NCBI RefSeq assembly: GCF_051962475.1
Contig: NZ_JBQCCF010000019.1
Coordinates: 35,029 to 99,028, forward strand
Length of the DNA stretch: 64,000 bases
Direction: 5' to 3'
Source: Dyella_A sp051962475
GTDB lineage: Bacteria; Pseudomonadota; Gammaproteobacteria; Xanthomonadales; Rhodanobacteraceae
Position numbers and translations under genes: made by a program. This document shows positions 1-8,866 of this stretch, piece after piece. The notes under the pieces were generated by a model. That model had not been told where the DNA came from. It worked only from the letters and a program-made list of their open reading frames with translations, and made no database searches. The first letter of the stretch is position 1. Each line of letters opens with the position of its first letter.

Positions 1-162
1 CAGCGTGTCGGCGTCCAGCATCGCGCAGGGCAGGGCGCCCAGTCCGCCGGCACGGGCCACGGCGATGGCCAGTGCCTCGTCGGCCACGCCGACCATCGGC
101 GCCAGCAGTAGCGGATGCTCGATGCCGAGCAGTCGGGGCAGGCGGGTATCGGTGGAGGTCAT
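1..162 (-). CDS. Nitronate monooxygenase family protein, N-terminal part
   Basis: Only the first 54 codons lie in the window; the gene runs off the left edge. The visible N-terminus reads LLGIEHPLLLAPMVGVAD followed by GGLGALP, the start of the FMN-binding TIM barrel of nitronate monooxygenases (2-nitropropane dioxygenases), which oxidise alkyl nitronates using O2. The ATG at 160-162 starts about 8 residues before the first conserved block, as usual for the family. It is on the same strand as, and 57 bp downstream of, the DUF4388-like gene, so co-transcription is possible. A FabK-type enoyl reductase shares this N-terminal fold and cannot be excluded from 54 residues. Confidence 0.75.
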   Translation of the reverse strand, partial: MTSTDTRLPRLLGIEHPLLLAPMVGVADEALAIAVARAGGLGALPCAMLDADTL

Positions 163-219
163 GGCGCGCTCCGTTGGGACGGGCCCCTATTGTCGCGCCT
201 CTACACGCGCGCAGGTCGA

Positions 220-795
220 TCAGCCGCGCAACCCCAGCGCGGCCCGCGCCTCGGCGAGGAACTGATCTTCCTGGTCGCGAGCGGGCAGGTTGGAGGCGAT
301 CTGCACCAGCGCGCGGTCGATGCTGCCGGGCACGCCGAGTGCCTCGTCGCACAGCAGGCCAGCGATCGGCCCGAGATAGTTGAGGGCGATGCGCTCGATG
401 GTGGCGCGCTGCTCCTCGGAGAGCCCCTGCGCGTTGACGTTGACGGCGCCCACGCGGCGCGCCGCCGGTGTGGCTGCGGCCGTCGCGGCACTCTTTTCGA
501 AGCCGCCCATCAGCCAGCTGAGCGACGCTTCGCCCAATGACACCCGGGCAGCACCCGCCGCGGCCGGGTCGGCCTGGAAGCGCGCCCGGCCGGCCGGCAC
601 CTTGGCCAGCAGTTGCACCGCCTCGTCGCTGCGGTGGCGGCTGAACACTGCGTCCTCGATCTGGCCGCTGCGCAGCCGGATCGTGCAGGAGTGATTGTCT
701 TCGGTGACGACGAAGAAAAAGCCCGATGCCTTCTGCAGCGCAAGCGCCTTGAGATCGCGCAGGATCTCGATCAGTGGGCGGAACTCGTTGGCCAT
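220..795 (-). CDS. DUF4388-like/DUF8082-like signalling-associated protein
   Basis: 191-residue cytoplasmic protein with no membrane segment. The N-terminal ~85 residues contain a SGFFFVVTEDNHSC strand pair, RLRSGQIEDAVF and a GRARFQAD stretch, resembling the PATAN/DUF4388 pattern (a ligand-free strand, exposed 'G-x-I' turn, then F-x-F). An Ala-rich linker (about 100-120) leads to a helical C-terminus (EEQRATIERIALNYLGPIAG) like DUF8082 modules attached to bacterial kinases and response regulators. It sits 46 bp downstream of the Cache-HAMP sensor gene on the same strand, so the two probably form one transcription unit. The domain assignments are pattern recognition only; the function is unknown. 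Confidence 0.6.
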   Translation of the reverse strand: MANEFRPLIEILRDLKALALQKASGFFFVVTEDNHSCTIRLRSGQIEDAVFSRHRSDEAVQLLAKVPAGRARFQADPAAAGAARVSLGEASLSWLMGGFEKSAATAAATPAARRVGAVNVNAQGLSEEQRATIERIALNYLGPIAGLLCDEALGVPGSIDRALVQIASNLPARDQEDQFLAEARAALGLRG

Positions 796-841
796 GCCGG
801 TGTGCCTCTGTGAGTTCGAGCGTGCGTGGAGACAGTGAGCC

Positions 842-1975
842 TCAGCGCTTGCTCAGTCGATCCATCGCCAGTCGCACGCTGTTGGAGAGACGGGCGATCG
901 CCCGCGCCAGCGTACCGATCTCGTCCTTGAGGTTGACCTCGTCGATCGTGTGGTTCCACTTGCCCAGGCTCAGCTCCTCGGCCACCGCGGTGAGGTGCTG
1001 CACCGGCTTGAGCACGCGGCTCCAGATCAGCGCCGACTGCAGGCCCAGCAGCAGCAGGCACACCAGCAGGCCACTCGCGCCGATCCAGATCGACTGCCGC
1101 ACGATCACGTGGTTGACGTCGCTCTTGGGGTACGCCGACACCAGCGTGAACCCCCAGTCCGGCACGTCTTGGCGAGTGATCACCCAATCGGCCGGGGCGG
1201 TGGCGACGATCTTCGCCATGATCGCCGGATCGATGGTGGCGCCCGTCTTGGAGTGAAAACGCAGCTTGCCCTTGGAGTCGAACAGCGCGATGAAGCCCGA
1301 GTCGAGCACGCGGCTCTGGCTGATCACGCGATCGAGCGATTCCAGGTCGGTCTTGTATCCCACGTACCAGATGCCGATGGCGCTGGAGCCGCCGGCCGGG
1401 TAGATCGGCTCGTAGCCGGTGACGTACGGGTTGCCCAGGATGTCGACCACGCCGTAGAAACTCTCGTCCTTGCGGATCTGCGCGATCACCGGGCCGTTGG
1501 GATCGAGGATGGTGCCGATCGCGCGGCTGCCGTCGTCCTTCTTGACGTTGGTGGAGACGCGCACGAACTGCTCGCCGGTGCGGGAGAACAGCGTGGCGGT
1601 GCCGTCCATGGTGGCCGTGACGCTGTCCACCAGTTCGAACCGGTTGCCCTGCGGCGTCTTGCCGAGCACCAGGTCGTTCACCGGACCATCGTGGCCAGGC
1701 ACGGTGATCTGGCCGCCCACGCTGGCCTGGCCGATCGCGTCGCCCTCCTTGCGCAGCAGTCGCATGGCGTTGTGCACGCGTTCGAGCATGATCGAACGGG
1801 TCACCGAGAACAGGCTCTGCAGGGCGCTGGTCTGCCGGTCGATGGCGGTGGATGCCTCGGCCCTCACACGGTTGGCCTCGGTGGTGGCGAGAACCAGCGT
1901 GGCCGCGACGACCAAGGCGAGCACCAGAGCGAGCACGGGCAGCAGCAGGCGAACCCGCAGCGAGTGACGAAGCAT
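842..1975 (-). CDS. Cache-HAMP membrane sensor lacking an output domain
   Basis: 377 residues: a transmembrane helix at about 9-30, a large periplasmic region of about 270 residues typical of a Cache 3/Cache 2 fusion (contains GVVDILGNPYVTGYEPIY and IGIWYVGYK), a second transmembrane helix at about 300-322, and a HAMP segment (VLKPVQHLTAVAEELSLG to IARLSNSVRLAMDRL) that ends the protein. Methyl-accepting chemotaxis proteins and histidine kinases continue past HAMP; this one stops, so it has no recognisable kinase, cyclase or MCP signalling helix. The start is the ATG at 1973-1975, which directly precedes the hydrophobic signal anchor. Probably an input module for a partner protein, possibly the next gene on the same strand. 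Confidence 0.8.
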   Translation of the reverse strand: MLRHSLRVRLLLPVLALVLALVVAATLVLATTEANRVRAEASTAIDRQTSALQSLFSVTRSIMLERVHNAMRLLRKEGDAIGQASVGGQITVPGHDGPVNDLVLGKTPQGNRFELVDSVTATMDGTATLFSRTGEQFVRVSTNVKKDDGSRAIGTILDPNGPVIAQIRKDESFYGVVDILGNPYVTGYEPIYPAGGSSAIGIWYVGYKTDLESLDRVISQSRVLDSGFIALFDSKGKLRFHSKTGATIDPAIMAKIVATAPADWVITRQDVPDWGFTLVSAYPKSDVNHVIVRQSIWIGASGLLVCLLLLGLQSALIWSRVLKPVQHLTAVAEELSLGKWNHTIDEVNLKDEIGTLARAIARLSNSVRLAMDRLSKR

Positions 1976-2298
1976 GACATTCCCCCTGAATGTTTGGCTT
2001 GCAACGACCGATTGTCCGACTGCCGAGTTACGCCGGGCAGGACAGGTACCGGCGACGAAGGCAGCTGCCCCAGGTCGGCTGGGCAGGTCAAGCTAGCGCA
2101 TGAACGTTACGGATGGACGTCTATACATCTTTTCGATGGCAATCTGGCTACCGGCTGCGTATCGAACTGTGCGGTAGCTCACGCTTGCCGGCCTGCCACG
2201 GTGACGGTGGACGCAGTTGCATCCACTGGCCCGTGCATGCCCCTTGGCGTAACGTGCATGGAGGGTCGGTTCGTCGACGGACGCAGACAGGAGTCACC
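1976..2298. other. Divergent intergenic region
   Basis: 323 bp between the outward-facing sensor gene (minus) and the secreted-protein gene (plus); it must carry both promoters. A CTGCCC/GGGCAG hairpin lies at 2065-2086. A TATACA hexamer at 2122-2127 resembles a -10 box but has no convincing -35. No further gene is visible. Confidence 0.4.
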
Positions 2299-2961
2299 AT
2301 GCCCAGCACAGCCCGCATTGTCCTTGCCGCCCTGGCCTGGGGGGGGCTTGCGGTCGCCCAGGCCCAGACCGGGCCGACCCTTCCAGGAGTGACGGTGACC
2401 GCGCCGTACACCAGGAGCTATGGCGGCTACCTGATCTCCGGAAATTTCAGGGTCGACCCGCGCATGCCGCAGGTGGTGTTTCCGGCCGAGGCGCTGGTGA
2501 AGGACGACATCCTCAGCGTGCAGCCGTTGCGGCTAGCGGACAACGAGTACCTGGTGGTGCAGGAGTGCGCCAGCGCGGACTGCCGCATGGCGCACCTGGT
2601 ACGGGTGTGGAACGTCGATGGCGCGGTGGGCATGAGCGATGGCAACGGGCCGATGCAGCACGCGCCGAACCGCATCTGGATCAAGCACGAAAACAAGTAC
2701 TTCATCTGGCTGCAGCGCATGCCCGAGATTGCGCGCGCCTGCGATGCCTGTGCCTTGTGGTTCCAGTCGTTCGAACCGCTCAGCCCTCCGATGACGCTGT
2801 ACCCGACCGGGCAGGAGGCCGCGGCCAACCGCGTGCTGCTTGAGTCCCGGCCGCCGCAGGCAGTGCCGGTGGTGCAGCAGACGCACGAGGGCTCCACCTT
2901 CGTGGTGCGTTTCGAGGGCGGCGCCACGGTGCGCATCCGCCGCATGCACGCGGCGGGCTGA
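2299..2961 (+). CDS. Secreted protein of unknown function
   Basis: 220 residues. The ATG at 2299 is preceded by CAGGAG and is followed by a typical signal peptide ending in AVAQAQ (about residues 1-23). The mature part contains three CxxC-like features (ECASADC, RACDAC) and ends in a positively charged RIRRMHAAG tail. The open frame extends upstream to 2113, but that extension has no coding character or ribosome-binding site. I do not recognise a named family; similar small periplasmic proteins occur in Xanthomonadales. It stands alone, followed by the UvrA-like gene after 190 bp. Confidence 0.65.
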   Translation: MPSTARIVLAALAWGGLAVAQAQTGPTLPGVTVTAPYTRSYGGYLISGNFRVDPRMPQVVFPAEALVKDDILSVQPLRLADNEYLVVQECASADCRMAHLVRVWNVDGAVGMSDGNGPMQHAPNRIWIKHENKYFIWLQRMPEIARACDACALWFQSFEPLSPPMTLYPTGQEAAANRVLLESRPPQAVPVVQQTHEGSTFVVRFEGGATVRIRRMHAAG

Positions 2962-3152
2962 GGCCCGGCCGATCTTTCGCACTCAGCGTGCCGCCTGCGG
3001 ATGCCACGCCGTGGCAGCACCGCCCGCGTAGACTGTGTGGTTCCGCGTCGACACGAGTCGTTGCGGCTGCCTTTTACGACCCGAGTCTTGCGCATGTTGT
3101 CGATCGTCTCTGCTGAGTCTTTTTCCGCTGGCTTCCCACTGGGCGTAAAGCC

Positions 3153-5660
3153 GTGAGCGGAGTCGACCGGGACGAGGCCGACAACGCCTGCGTGCGCGTG
3201 CGTGGCGCGCGCGAGCACAACCTGAAGAACCTCAGCGTGGACATCCCGCGCGACGCGCTGGTGGTGTTCACCGGCGTGTCCGGATCGGGCAAGTCCTCGC
3301 TGGCTTTCGGCACGATCTACGCGGAGGCGCAGCGGCGCTATTTCGAGTCGGTGGCGCCGTACGCGCGGCGGCTGATCGAGCAGGCCGGCGTGCCCGCGGT
3401 GGAGCGCATCGACGGCCTGCCGCCGGCGGTCGCCCTGCAGCAGAGCCGCGGTGGCACCAGCACGCGTTCCACCGTCGGCAGCCTCAGCACGCTCTCCAAC
3501 GCGCTGCGCATGCTGTACTCGCGCGCCGGCGACTATCCGCCGGGAAAGGCGTTGCTGGAATCGGATGCGTTCTCGCCGAACACGCCGGCCGGCGCGTGTC
3601 CGGACTGTCATGGCCTAGGTCGGGTGTTCGACGCCACCGAGGAGTCGATGGTGCCCGACCCGTCGCTGAGCATCCGCGAGCGCGCCATCGCCTGCTGGCC
3701 GCAGGGCTGGCAGGGCAAGAACTACCGCGACATCCTCACCACGCTGGGGTACGACGTGGACCGGCCGTGGCGCGAGCTGCCGCGCGAGCAGCGCGACTGG
3801 ATCCTGTTCACCGACGAGCAGCCGGTGGTGCCGGTCTACCGCGACGTGGCGCCGGACGTGGCGCAGGCCGCCTACGCGCGCGGCGAGCCGGGCAACTACA
3901 AGGGCACCTACGTGAGCGCGTGCGCCTACGTGATGCACAGCTTCGCGCAGAGCGAGAGCGCAGCGATCAAGCAGCGCGTGGCGCGCTACTTGGTGGCGCG
4001 CCCGTGTCCGGCTTGCGACGGCCGGCGCCTGCGGCCCGAGGCGCTCTCGGTCACCTTCGGCGGACACGACATCGCCCACGCCTCGGGCCTGCCGCTGCGC
4101 GAACTGGCACGGCATCTGCGTGCCACGCTGGACGGTCTGGTGGCGCGCGACGACGGGCATCCGGAAAAGCGGCTGGTCGCCGCGCGTATCGTCGCCGACG
4201 TCGGCGCGCGCATCGACACCCTGGTCGAGCTCGGCCTCGGTTACCTCTCGCTGGAACGCAGCACGCCCACGCTGTCGCCGGGCGAGCTGCAGCGGCTGCG
4301 CCTGGCCACGCAGCTGCAGGCGCAGCTGTTCGGCGTGATCTACGTGCTGGACGAGCCCTCCGCCGGCCTGCACCCGGCCGATACCGAGGCGCTGCTACGC
4401 GCGCTGGCACGGCTGAAGGCCGGCGGCAATTCGGTGTTCGTGGTGGAGCACGAGCTGGACGTGATCCGCGCGGCGGACTGGGTGGTCGACATCGGCCCCG
4501 GTGCGGGCAGCCAGGGCGGCGAGGTGCTGTACGCGGGGCCGCTGGCCGGGCTCGCTGCGTGCGCAGACTCCGCTACGCGCCGCTACGTATTTACTGAGGC
4601 GAAGACGGTAGTGCATGCGCCACGCACACCGTCTGGCTGGCTGCGCTTCGAAGGAGTTACCCGCAACAACGTCGCCGGGCTGGACGTGGCGTTCCCGCTG
4701 GGCGCGATGACCGCCGTCACCGGTGTCTCCGGTGCGGGCAAATCCAGCCTGGTGAGCCAGGCGCTGGTGGAGTTGGTGGGCCGCGCACTGGGTGTGGCTG
4801 CGGCCAGCGAGGACGAGGGCGACGAACTGCTGGGCGAGGGTGTAGCGCCGGCTGGCGGCCGCATCGTCGAAGGCATGGATACGATCACCCGGCTGGTCAC
4901 CGTCGACCAGCGCCCGATCGGCCGCACGCCGCGCTCCAACCTGGCCACCTACACCGGCCTGTTCGATCACGTGCGCAAGCTGTTCGCCGCCACGCCGGAA
5001 GCGCGCAAGCGCAAGTTCGACGCCGGCCGCTTCTCCTTCAACGTGGCCAAGGGGCGATGCGCCACCTGCGAGGGCGAGGGCTTCGTCTCGGTCGGCCTGC
5101 TGTTCCTGCCCTCGGTCTATGCGCCGTGCCCCACCTGCCGCGGCACGCGCTACAACAAAGACACGCTGGCGGTGCGTTGGAACGGCCGCCACATCGCCGA
5201 GGTGCTGGCGCTGACCGTGGACGACGCGGTGGTGTTCTTCGGCGACGCCGCGCCGGCGCTGGCGCGCTCGCTTGCCACCTTGCGTGACGTCGGCCTGGGC
5301 TACCTGCGGCTCGGCCAGCCGGCGACGGAACTCTCCGGCGGCGAGGCGCAACGCATCAAGCTCGCCACCGAGCTGCAGCGGCAGGCGCGTGGCCACACGC
5401 TGTACGTGCTGGACGAACCCACCACCGGCCTGCACCCGGCCGACGTCGACCGACTGATGGCGCAGCTGCACGGACTGGTCGAGGCCGGCCACAGCGTGAT
5501 CGTGGTCGAGCACGACGGCCGCGTGATCGGCGCCTGCGACTGGATGATCGATCTGGGCCCCGGTGCGGGCGACGAAGGCGGTCGCATCGTGGCGCAGGGC
5601 GTGCCGGCCGAGGTGGCTGCGGCGGGCATCGGCGTCACCGCACGCCATCTGGGGCGCTGA
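3153..5660 (+). CDS. Class II UvrA-like ABC ATPase (UvrA2 type)
   Basis: 835 residues with the tandem ABC architecture of excinuclease subunit A: Walker A at 41-50 (GVSGSGKSSL) and 524-533 (GVSGAGKSSL), zinc-binding cysteine clusters (CPDCHG, CPACDG and the C-terminal CATCEG...CPTCRG), and a signature LSGGEAQRIKL near 727 with LDEPTTGLHPAD. Unlike UvrA1 (about 940 residues), the sequence passes straight from LRMLYSRAGDYPPGK to the SPNTPAGACPDC block, so the UvrB-binding insertion is missing. That is the hallmark of UvrA2/DrrC-type paralogues linked to tolerance of DNA-damaging or intercalating compounds. The start is GTG at 3153. A canonical uvrA is expected elsewhere in the genome. Confidence 0.9.
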   Translation: MSGVDRDEADNACVRVRGAREHNLKNLSVDIPRDALVVFTGVSGSGKSSLAFGTIYAEAQRRYFESVAPYARRLIEQAGVPAVERIDGLPPAVALQQSRGGTSTRSTVGSLSTLSNALRMLYSRAGDYPPGKALLESDAFSPNTPAGACPDCHGLGRVFDATEESMVPDPSLSIRERAIACWPQGWQGKNYRDILTTLGYDVDRPWRELPREQRDWILFTDEQPVVPVYRDVAPDVAQAAYARGEPGNYKGTYVSACAYVMHSFAQSESAAIKQRVARYLVARPCPACDGRRLRPEALSVTFGGHDIAHASGLPLRELARHLRATLDGLVARDDGHPEKRLVAARIVADVGARIDTLVELGLGYLSLERSTPTLSPGELQRLRLATQLQAQLFGVIYVLDEPSAGLHPADTEALLRALARLKAGGNSVFVVEHELDVIRAADWVVDIGPGAGSQGGEVLYAGPLAGLAACADSATRRYVFTEAKTVVHAPRTPSGWLRFEGVTRNNVAGLDVAFPLGAMTAVTGVSGAGKSSLVSQALVELVGRALGVAAASEDEGDELLGEGVAPAGGRIVEGMDTITRLVTVDQRPIGRTPRSNLATYTGLFDHVRKLFAATPEARKRKFDAGRFSFNVAKGRCATCEGEGFVSVGLLFLPSVYAPCPTCRGTRYNKDTLAVRWNGRHIAEVLALTVDDAVVFFGDAAPALARSLATLRDVGLGYLRLGQPATELSGGEAQRIKLATELQRQARGHTLYVLDEPTTGLHPADVDRLMAQLHGLVEAGHSVIVVEHDGRVIGACDWMIDLGPGAGDEGGRIVAQGVPAEVAAAGIGVTARHLGR

Positions 5661-6064
5661 CCCCGCTCGATTTCACGGCGCCAGCGGCGCGGTCCGTCGC
5701 GCCATCCGGGCCTCCGTCGCGTACCGCTCGCTGACGGAACACCGCTTGCCCAGGATCTGCCTCGTGCCGGGGCGCAGCCTTGTCTGCCCGGCACGGGACC
5801 CGCTCGCCGTCGCGCTTTCGGGTGATCCATCTCGGCATTCCACGCCGCCCGACCGGGCGGGCGGAATGGCCGACGGCGTGCCGCGCCATGGCTGCGCGGC
5901 GAGTCCGGGAGGACGCCATGCGCAGCGTAGGTTCCAACCCCCACGAGGCCCGCATGCCACGGGCTGGCGGCGCCCCGCCGTGTCCTCAAAGCCTGCATCT
6001 CCCCTGCGATCTTGCAGCTCAGGGTGATGGCGTCGGCCCTACGGCCACGCCAGGAAATCACCCG
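5661..6064. other. 404-bp intergenic region with two strong hairpins
   Basis: No gene is supported. Two clear inverted repeats are present: GTGCCGGG at 5764-5771 with CCCGGCAC at 5787-5794, and a longer interrupted stem at 5836-5868 (CATTCC/GGAATG enclosing CCGCCC/GGGCGG). Neither is followed by a T-run, so they are not standard terminators; they could be part of a structured 5' leader for the downstream gene or degenerate palindromic repeats. Confidence 0.4.
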
Positions 6065-6811
6065 ATGACCCGCCACATTCGGGCCGCTCAATTCGCCTTC
6101 GCCTTGGCCGCCCTCGTCATGGCCAGCGCCGGCATGGCGCAGCGTGCCGGGCTTGTCGACGAAGCTACGCCACATGCCGTGGGGGGGGAGGCGCCGGCAG
6201 ACGATCGCACCGTGGTGGCGCTGGCCAGAGTGCGCGGGCACGACTTGCCCGTATATCGGATCGGCGAACTGCGCGCACCGGACACACCCACCGGCATGGA
6301 CGGCTTCGCGGTGCGCGTCGCCTACGTGCTGCGCGGCTGGACCCGCGAGCATGGCGTGGAGGCGATCGGCAACCTGTGCCGCACGCCCGACGGCGGCGAA
6401 TGGGGCACCACGCTGCTCACCGTCGGTGCCCACGTCGCCAGCCCGGTCACCAACGCCTGTCCTGCGGGCATGCTGGCCACCGGCGTGGACATCCACAGCC
6501 ATCCACAGCGCCAGCACTATCGCGCCAACGCCGTGGACGAGATCTTTGTCGGGCGCGTGCTCGGTGGGACGGTCACGACGCGCCCGGACACCTTCGGCCC
6601 GGACGACTATGGGCACCCGGGCTACATGGTGGGCCGCATCGGCCTGCACTATCAGCACGGCCTGGATCGGGTGCGCCTGGTGCGCGACATGCGCCTGCCG
6701 GCACCGCTCGACCCAGCCGGCGACATGCGGCGCATGGCCAGCGTGGGCGAGCCCGTGCGATGGCTGACGGTACTGCCTCGCCAGCGGGCGGGCGGCATGG
6801 CAAGCCCTTAG
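6065..6811 (+). CDS. Secreted JAMM/MPN-like protein
   Basis: 248 residues. The ATG at 6065 is followed by a signal peptide (hydrophobic FAFALAALVMASAGMAQR). The mature domain carries DIHSHP at about residues 145-150 and, about 33 residues on, FGPDDYGHPGYMV. An HxHP pair followed by an (S/G)PDD block resembles the zinc-binding motif of JAB/MPN (JAMM) metalloproteases, seen in secreted forms in Xanthomonadales. The spacing is longer than the canonical HxH(7)SxxD, so catalytic activity is uncertain. Stands between the UvrA-like and GST genes; 64 bp separate it from the latter. Upstream extension of the frame to 5780 is not supported. Confidence 0.55.
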   Translation: MTRHIRAAQFAFALAALVMASAGMAQRAGLVDEATPHAVGGEAPADDRTVVALARVRGHDLPVYRIGELRAPDTPTGMDGFAVRVAYVLRGWTREHGVEAIGNLCRTPDGGEWGTTLLTVGAHVASPVTNACPAGMLATGVDIHSHPQRQHYRANAVDEIFVGRVLGGTVTTRPDTFGPDDYGHPGYMVGRIGLHYQHGLDRVRLVRDMRLPAPLDPAGDMRRMASVGEPVRWLTVLPRQRAGGMASP

Positions 6812-6875
6812 CGCGGGTCACGCCGTGGATGCCGCGATTCTGGCAGGCTCTGTTTTTTGCCTGCAGGAAGACACC

Positions 6876-7580
6876 ATGTCCCGACTCGCCGAGTTCCCGA
6901 TCGCCCAGCGCTGGCCCGCACAGCATCCCGACCGCCTCCAGCTGTACTCGCTGACCACGCCCAACGGCGTCAAGGTGTCGATCATGCTGGAGGAAACCGG
7001 GCTGCCCTACGAGGCGCACCGCATCGACATCATGCAGAACGAGAGCCATCTCCCCGAATTCCTGGCGCTCAACCCCAACGGCAAGATCCCCGCGATCATC
7101 GATCCCCACGGCCCCGGCGGCGAGCCGCTGGCGCTGTTCGAATCCGGCGCCATCCTGATGTACCTGGCCGACAAGTCCGGCAAGTTCCTGCCCGTGGACC
7201 CGGCGCGGCGGTGGGAGACGATCCAGTGGGTGTTTTTCCAGATGGCCGCCATCGGTCCGATGTTCGGCCAGGTCGGCTACTTCCATAAGGTCGCCGGCCG
7301 CGAGATCGAGGACAAGCGTCCGCTGCAGCGTTACGTCACTGAGTCGCAGCGTCTGCTCGGCGTGCTCGACGGACGGCTGGAAGACCGCACCTGGCTGATG
7401 GGCGACGACTACACCATCGCCGACATCGCCACCGTAGGCTGGGTGCGCAACCTGATCGGCTTCTACGAGGCGCGCGAGCTGGTGCAGTTCCATCGCTACG
7501 CCCACGTCGCCGCCTGGCTTGATCGCGCGCTGGCTCGGCCGGCGGTGCAGCGCGGGCTGGCGATCCCTGCCAGCAACTGA
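6876..7580 (+). CDS. Nu-class glutathione S-transferase (YfcG/YghU-like)
   Basis: 234 residues. The N-terminal thioredoxin-like domain has YSLTTPNGVKVSIMLEE, the TPNG signature of Nu-class enzymes such as E. coli YfcG and YghU, then NPNGKIPAIID and LFESGAILMYLA, the conserved glutathione-binding stretch with the Glu-Ser pair. The helical C-terminal domain contains FFQMAAIGPMFGQ and DDYTIADIATVGW. Nu-class proteins use a Thr/Asn in place of the catalytic Tyr or Ser and reduce disulfides with two glutathiones. The start at 6876 has CAGGAAG 6 nt upstream. Cytosolic; likely stress or xenobiotic related. Confidence 0.9.
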   Translation: MSRLAEFPIAQRWPAQHPDRLQLYSLTTPNGVKVSIMLEETGLPYEAHRIDIMQNESHLPEFLALNPNGKIPAIIDPHGPGGEPLALFESGAILMYLADKSGKFLPVDPARRWETIQWVFFQMAAIGPMFGQVGYFHKVAGREIEDKRPLQRYVTESQRLLGVLDGRLEDRTWLMGDDYTIADIATVGWVRNLIGFYEARELVQFHRYAHVAAWLDRALARPAVQRGLAIPASN

Positions 7581-7765
7581 GCGGGCGCGGTGGGTGACCC
7601 AGCGGGAGGGCGGCGAGTGCGATAGCGGAAGCGCCGACGCGCGGTAGTCGATGAAGCGCCAAACACGCGGGTGCCGCGCCGCCCGCGTCCCGCCACAAAT
7701 TCACTCTGGCTTCGCCCGCCACCGCACCGCATGCTCGCGTCTTTGCCCTCAACGGAACGGACGCC

Positions 7766-8863
7766 ATGCAACGACTCCCCGGCCTGGACACGCTGCGCGC
7801 GCTGGCGATCGTTTCGGTGATGGCCTTCCACTCCTGGGTGGTGGGCGGCATGGGGCCGCACTTTGATCCCCTGGTGCGCTACGGCTGGGTGGGTGTGGAC
7901 ATCTTCTTCGTGCTCAGCGGCTTCCTCATCGGCTCCCAGGTGCTGGCGCCGCTGGCGCGCGGCGAGCGCCTCGCGCTGGGCGACTTCTACCGCCGTCGGG
8001 CGTATCGCATCGTGCCCGCGTTTGCAGTGGTGCTGTCGCTGTACCAGTTTGCGCCGGCGCTGCGGGAGCTGCCCGGCATGGCGCCATGGTGGCAGTTCGC
8101 CACGTTCACCATGAACCTGTTGATCGACTACCGCAGCCAGCCGGCGTTCTCGCACGCCTGGTCGCTGTGCGTGGAGGAGCATTTCTACCTGCTGTTCCCG
8201 CTGCTGGCGATCGGCCTGGCGCGGCTGCGTTCGGGTCGCGCGATGGCGGTGACGGCCGTGCTGGTGGTGCTCGGCGGCATCGCCCTGCGCAGCGCGCTGT
8301 GGTGGCACGACACGGCGCTGCAGCCCGATCGCAACTGGTACATCGAAGATCTGTACTCCCCCACCTGGGCGCGGCTGGACGGCCTGTTCGTCGGCGTGCT
8401 GCTGGCCGCGATGAAGACCTTCCGCCCCGCGTGGTGGAGCCGTGCACAGCGGTATGCGCGAGCGTCGATGTGGTGGGGCCTGGGGATCACCGGCATGGCC
8501 CTGGTGCTGTTTCGCGACCGCGCCGGTCTGCTGGCGAACGCGATCGGCTGGCCGCTGCTGTCGGTGGGGCTTGGCCTGCTGGTGTTCGCAGCCGCGGGGG
8601 CGAACAGCGCACTCGGTCGCTGGCGCGTGCCGGGCGCGGCCTGGCTGGCCGGCATCTCCTACAGCCTCTACCTCAGCCACAAGATCGCCTACCACCTGGT
8701 GCAGGTCACCCTGGGCGATCGGCTGCATGGCGTGGCGATCTTCGCGGTCTACGCTGCCGCCGCGCTGGCGTTGGGCAGCGCGCTTCACTTGGGTGTGGAG
8801 CGGCCGTTCCTGCGTCTGCGTGATCGGCGGGCGGTAAGCAGGGCACTGCCTGCCGCCGCCTGA
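7766..8863 (+). CDS. Acyltransferase 3 family membrane protein
   Basis: 365 residues with about ten transmembrane helices. The N-terminus LPGLDTLRALAIVSVMAFHSW contains the conserved R-x10-H pair of acyltransferase 3 (OafA/NodX type), followed by GWVGVDIFFVLSGFLIG and YRRRAYRIVPAF, and a mid-protein SHAWSLCVEEHFYLLFP. These enzymes move acetyl or other acyl groups onto sugars of O-antigen, exopolysaccharide or lipids. Ends 4 bp from the convergent CoA-transferase stop. Substrate cannot be told from sequence; no glycan genes are adjacent. Confidence 0.9.
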   Translation: MQRLPGLDTLRALAIVSVMAFHSWVVGGMGPHFDPLVRYGWVGVDIFFVLSGFLIGSQVLAPLARGERLALGDFYRRRAYRIVPAFAVVLSLYQFAPALRELPGMAPWWQFATFTMNLLIDYRSQPAFSHAWSLCVEEHFYLLFPLLAIGLARLRSGRAMAVTAVLVVLGGIALRSALWWHDTALQPDRNWYIEDLYSPTWARLDGLFVGVLLAAMKTFRPAWWSRAQRYARASMWWGLGITGMALVLFRDRAGLLANAIGWPLLSVGLGLLVFAAAGANSALGRWRVPGAAWLAGISYSLYLSHKIAYHLVQVTLGDRLHGVAIFAVYAAAALALGSALHLGVERPFLRLRDRRAVSRALPAAA

Positions 8864-8866
8864 TCG

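Noticed and set aside
5661..6064. Possible riboswitch in front of the JAMM-like gene
   Set aside because: No match in memory to cobalamin, TPP, SAM, FMN or glycine elements; stems are GC palindromes without conserved unpaired boxes.
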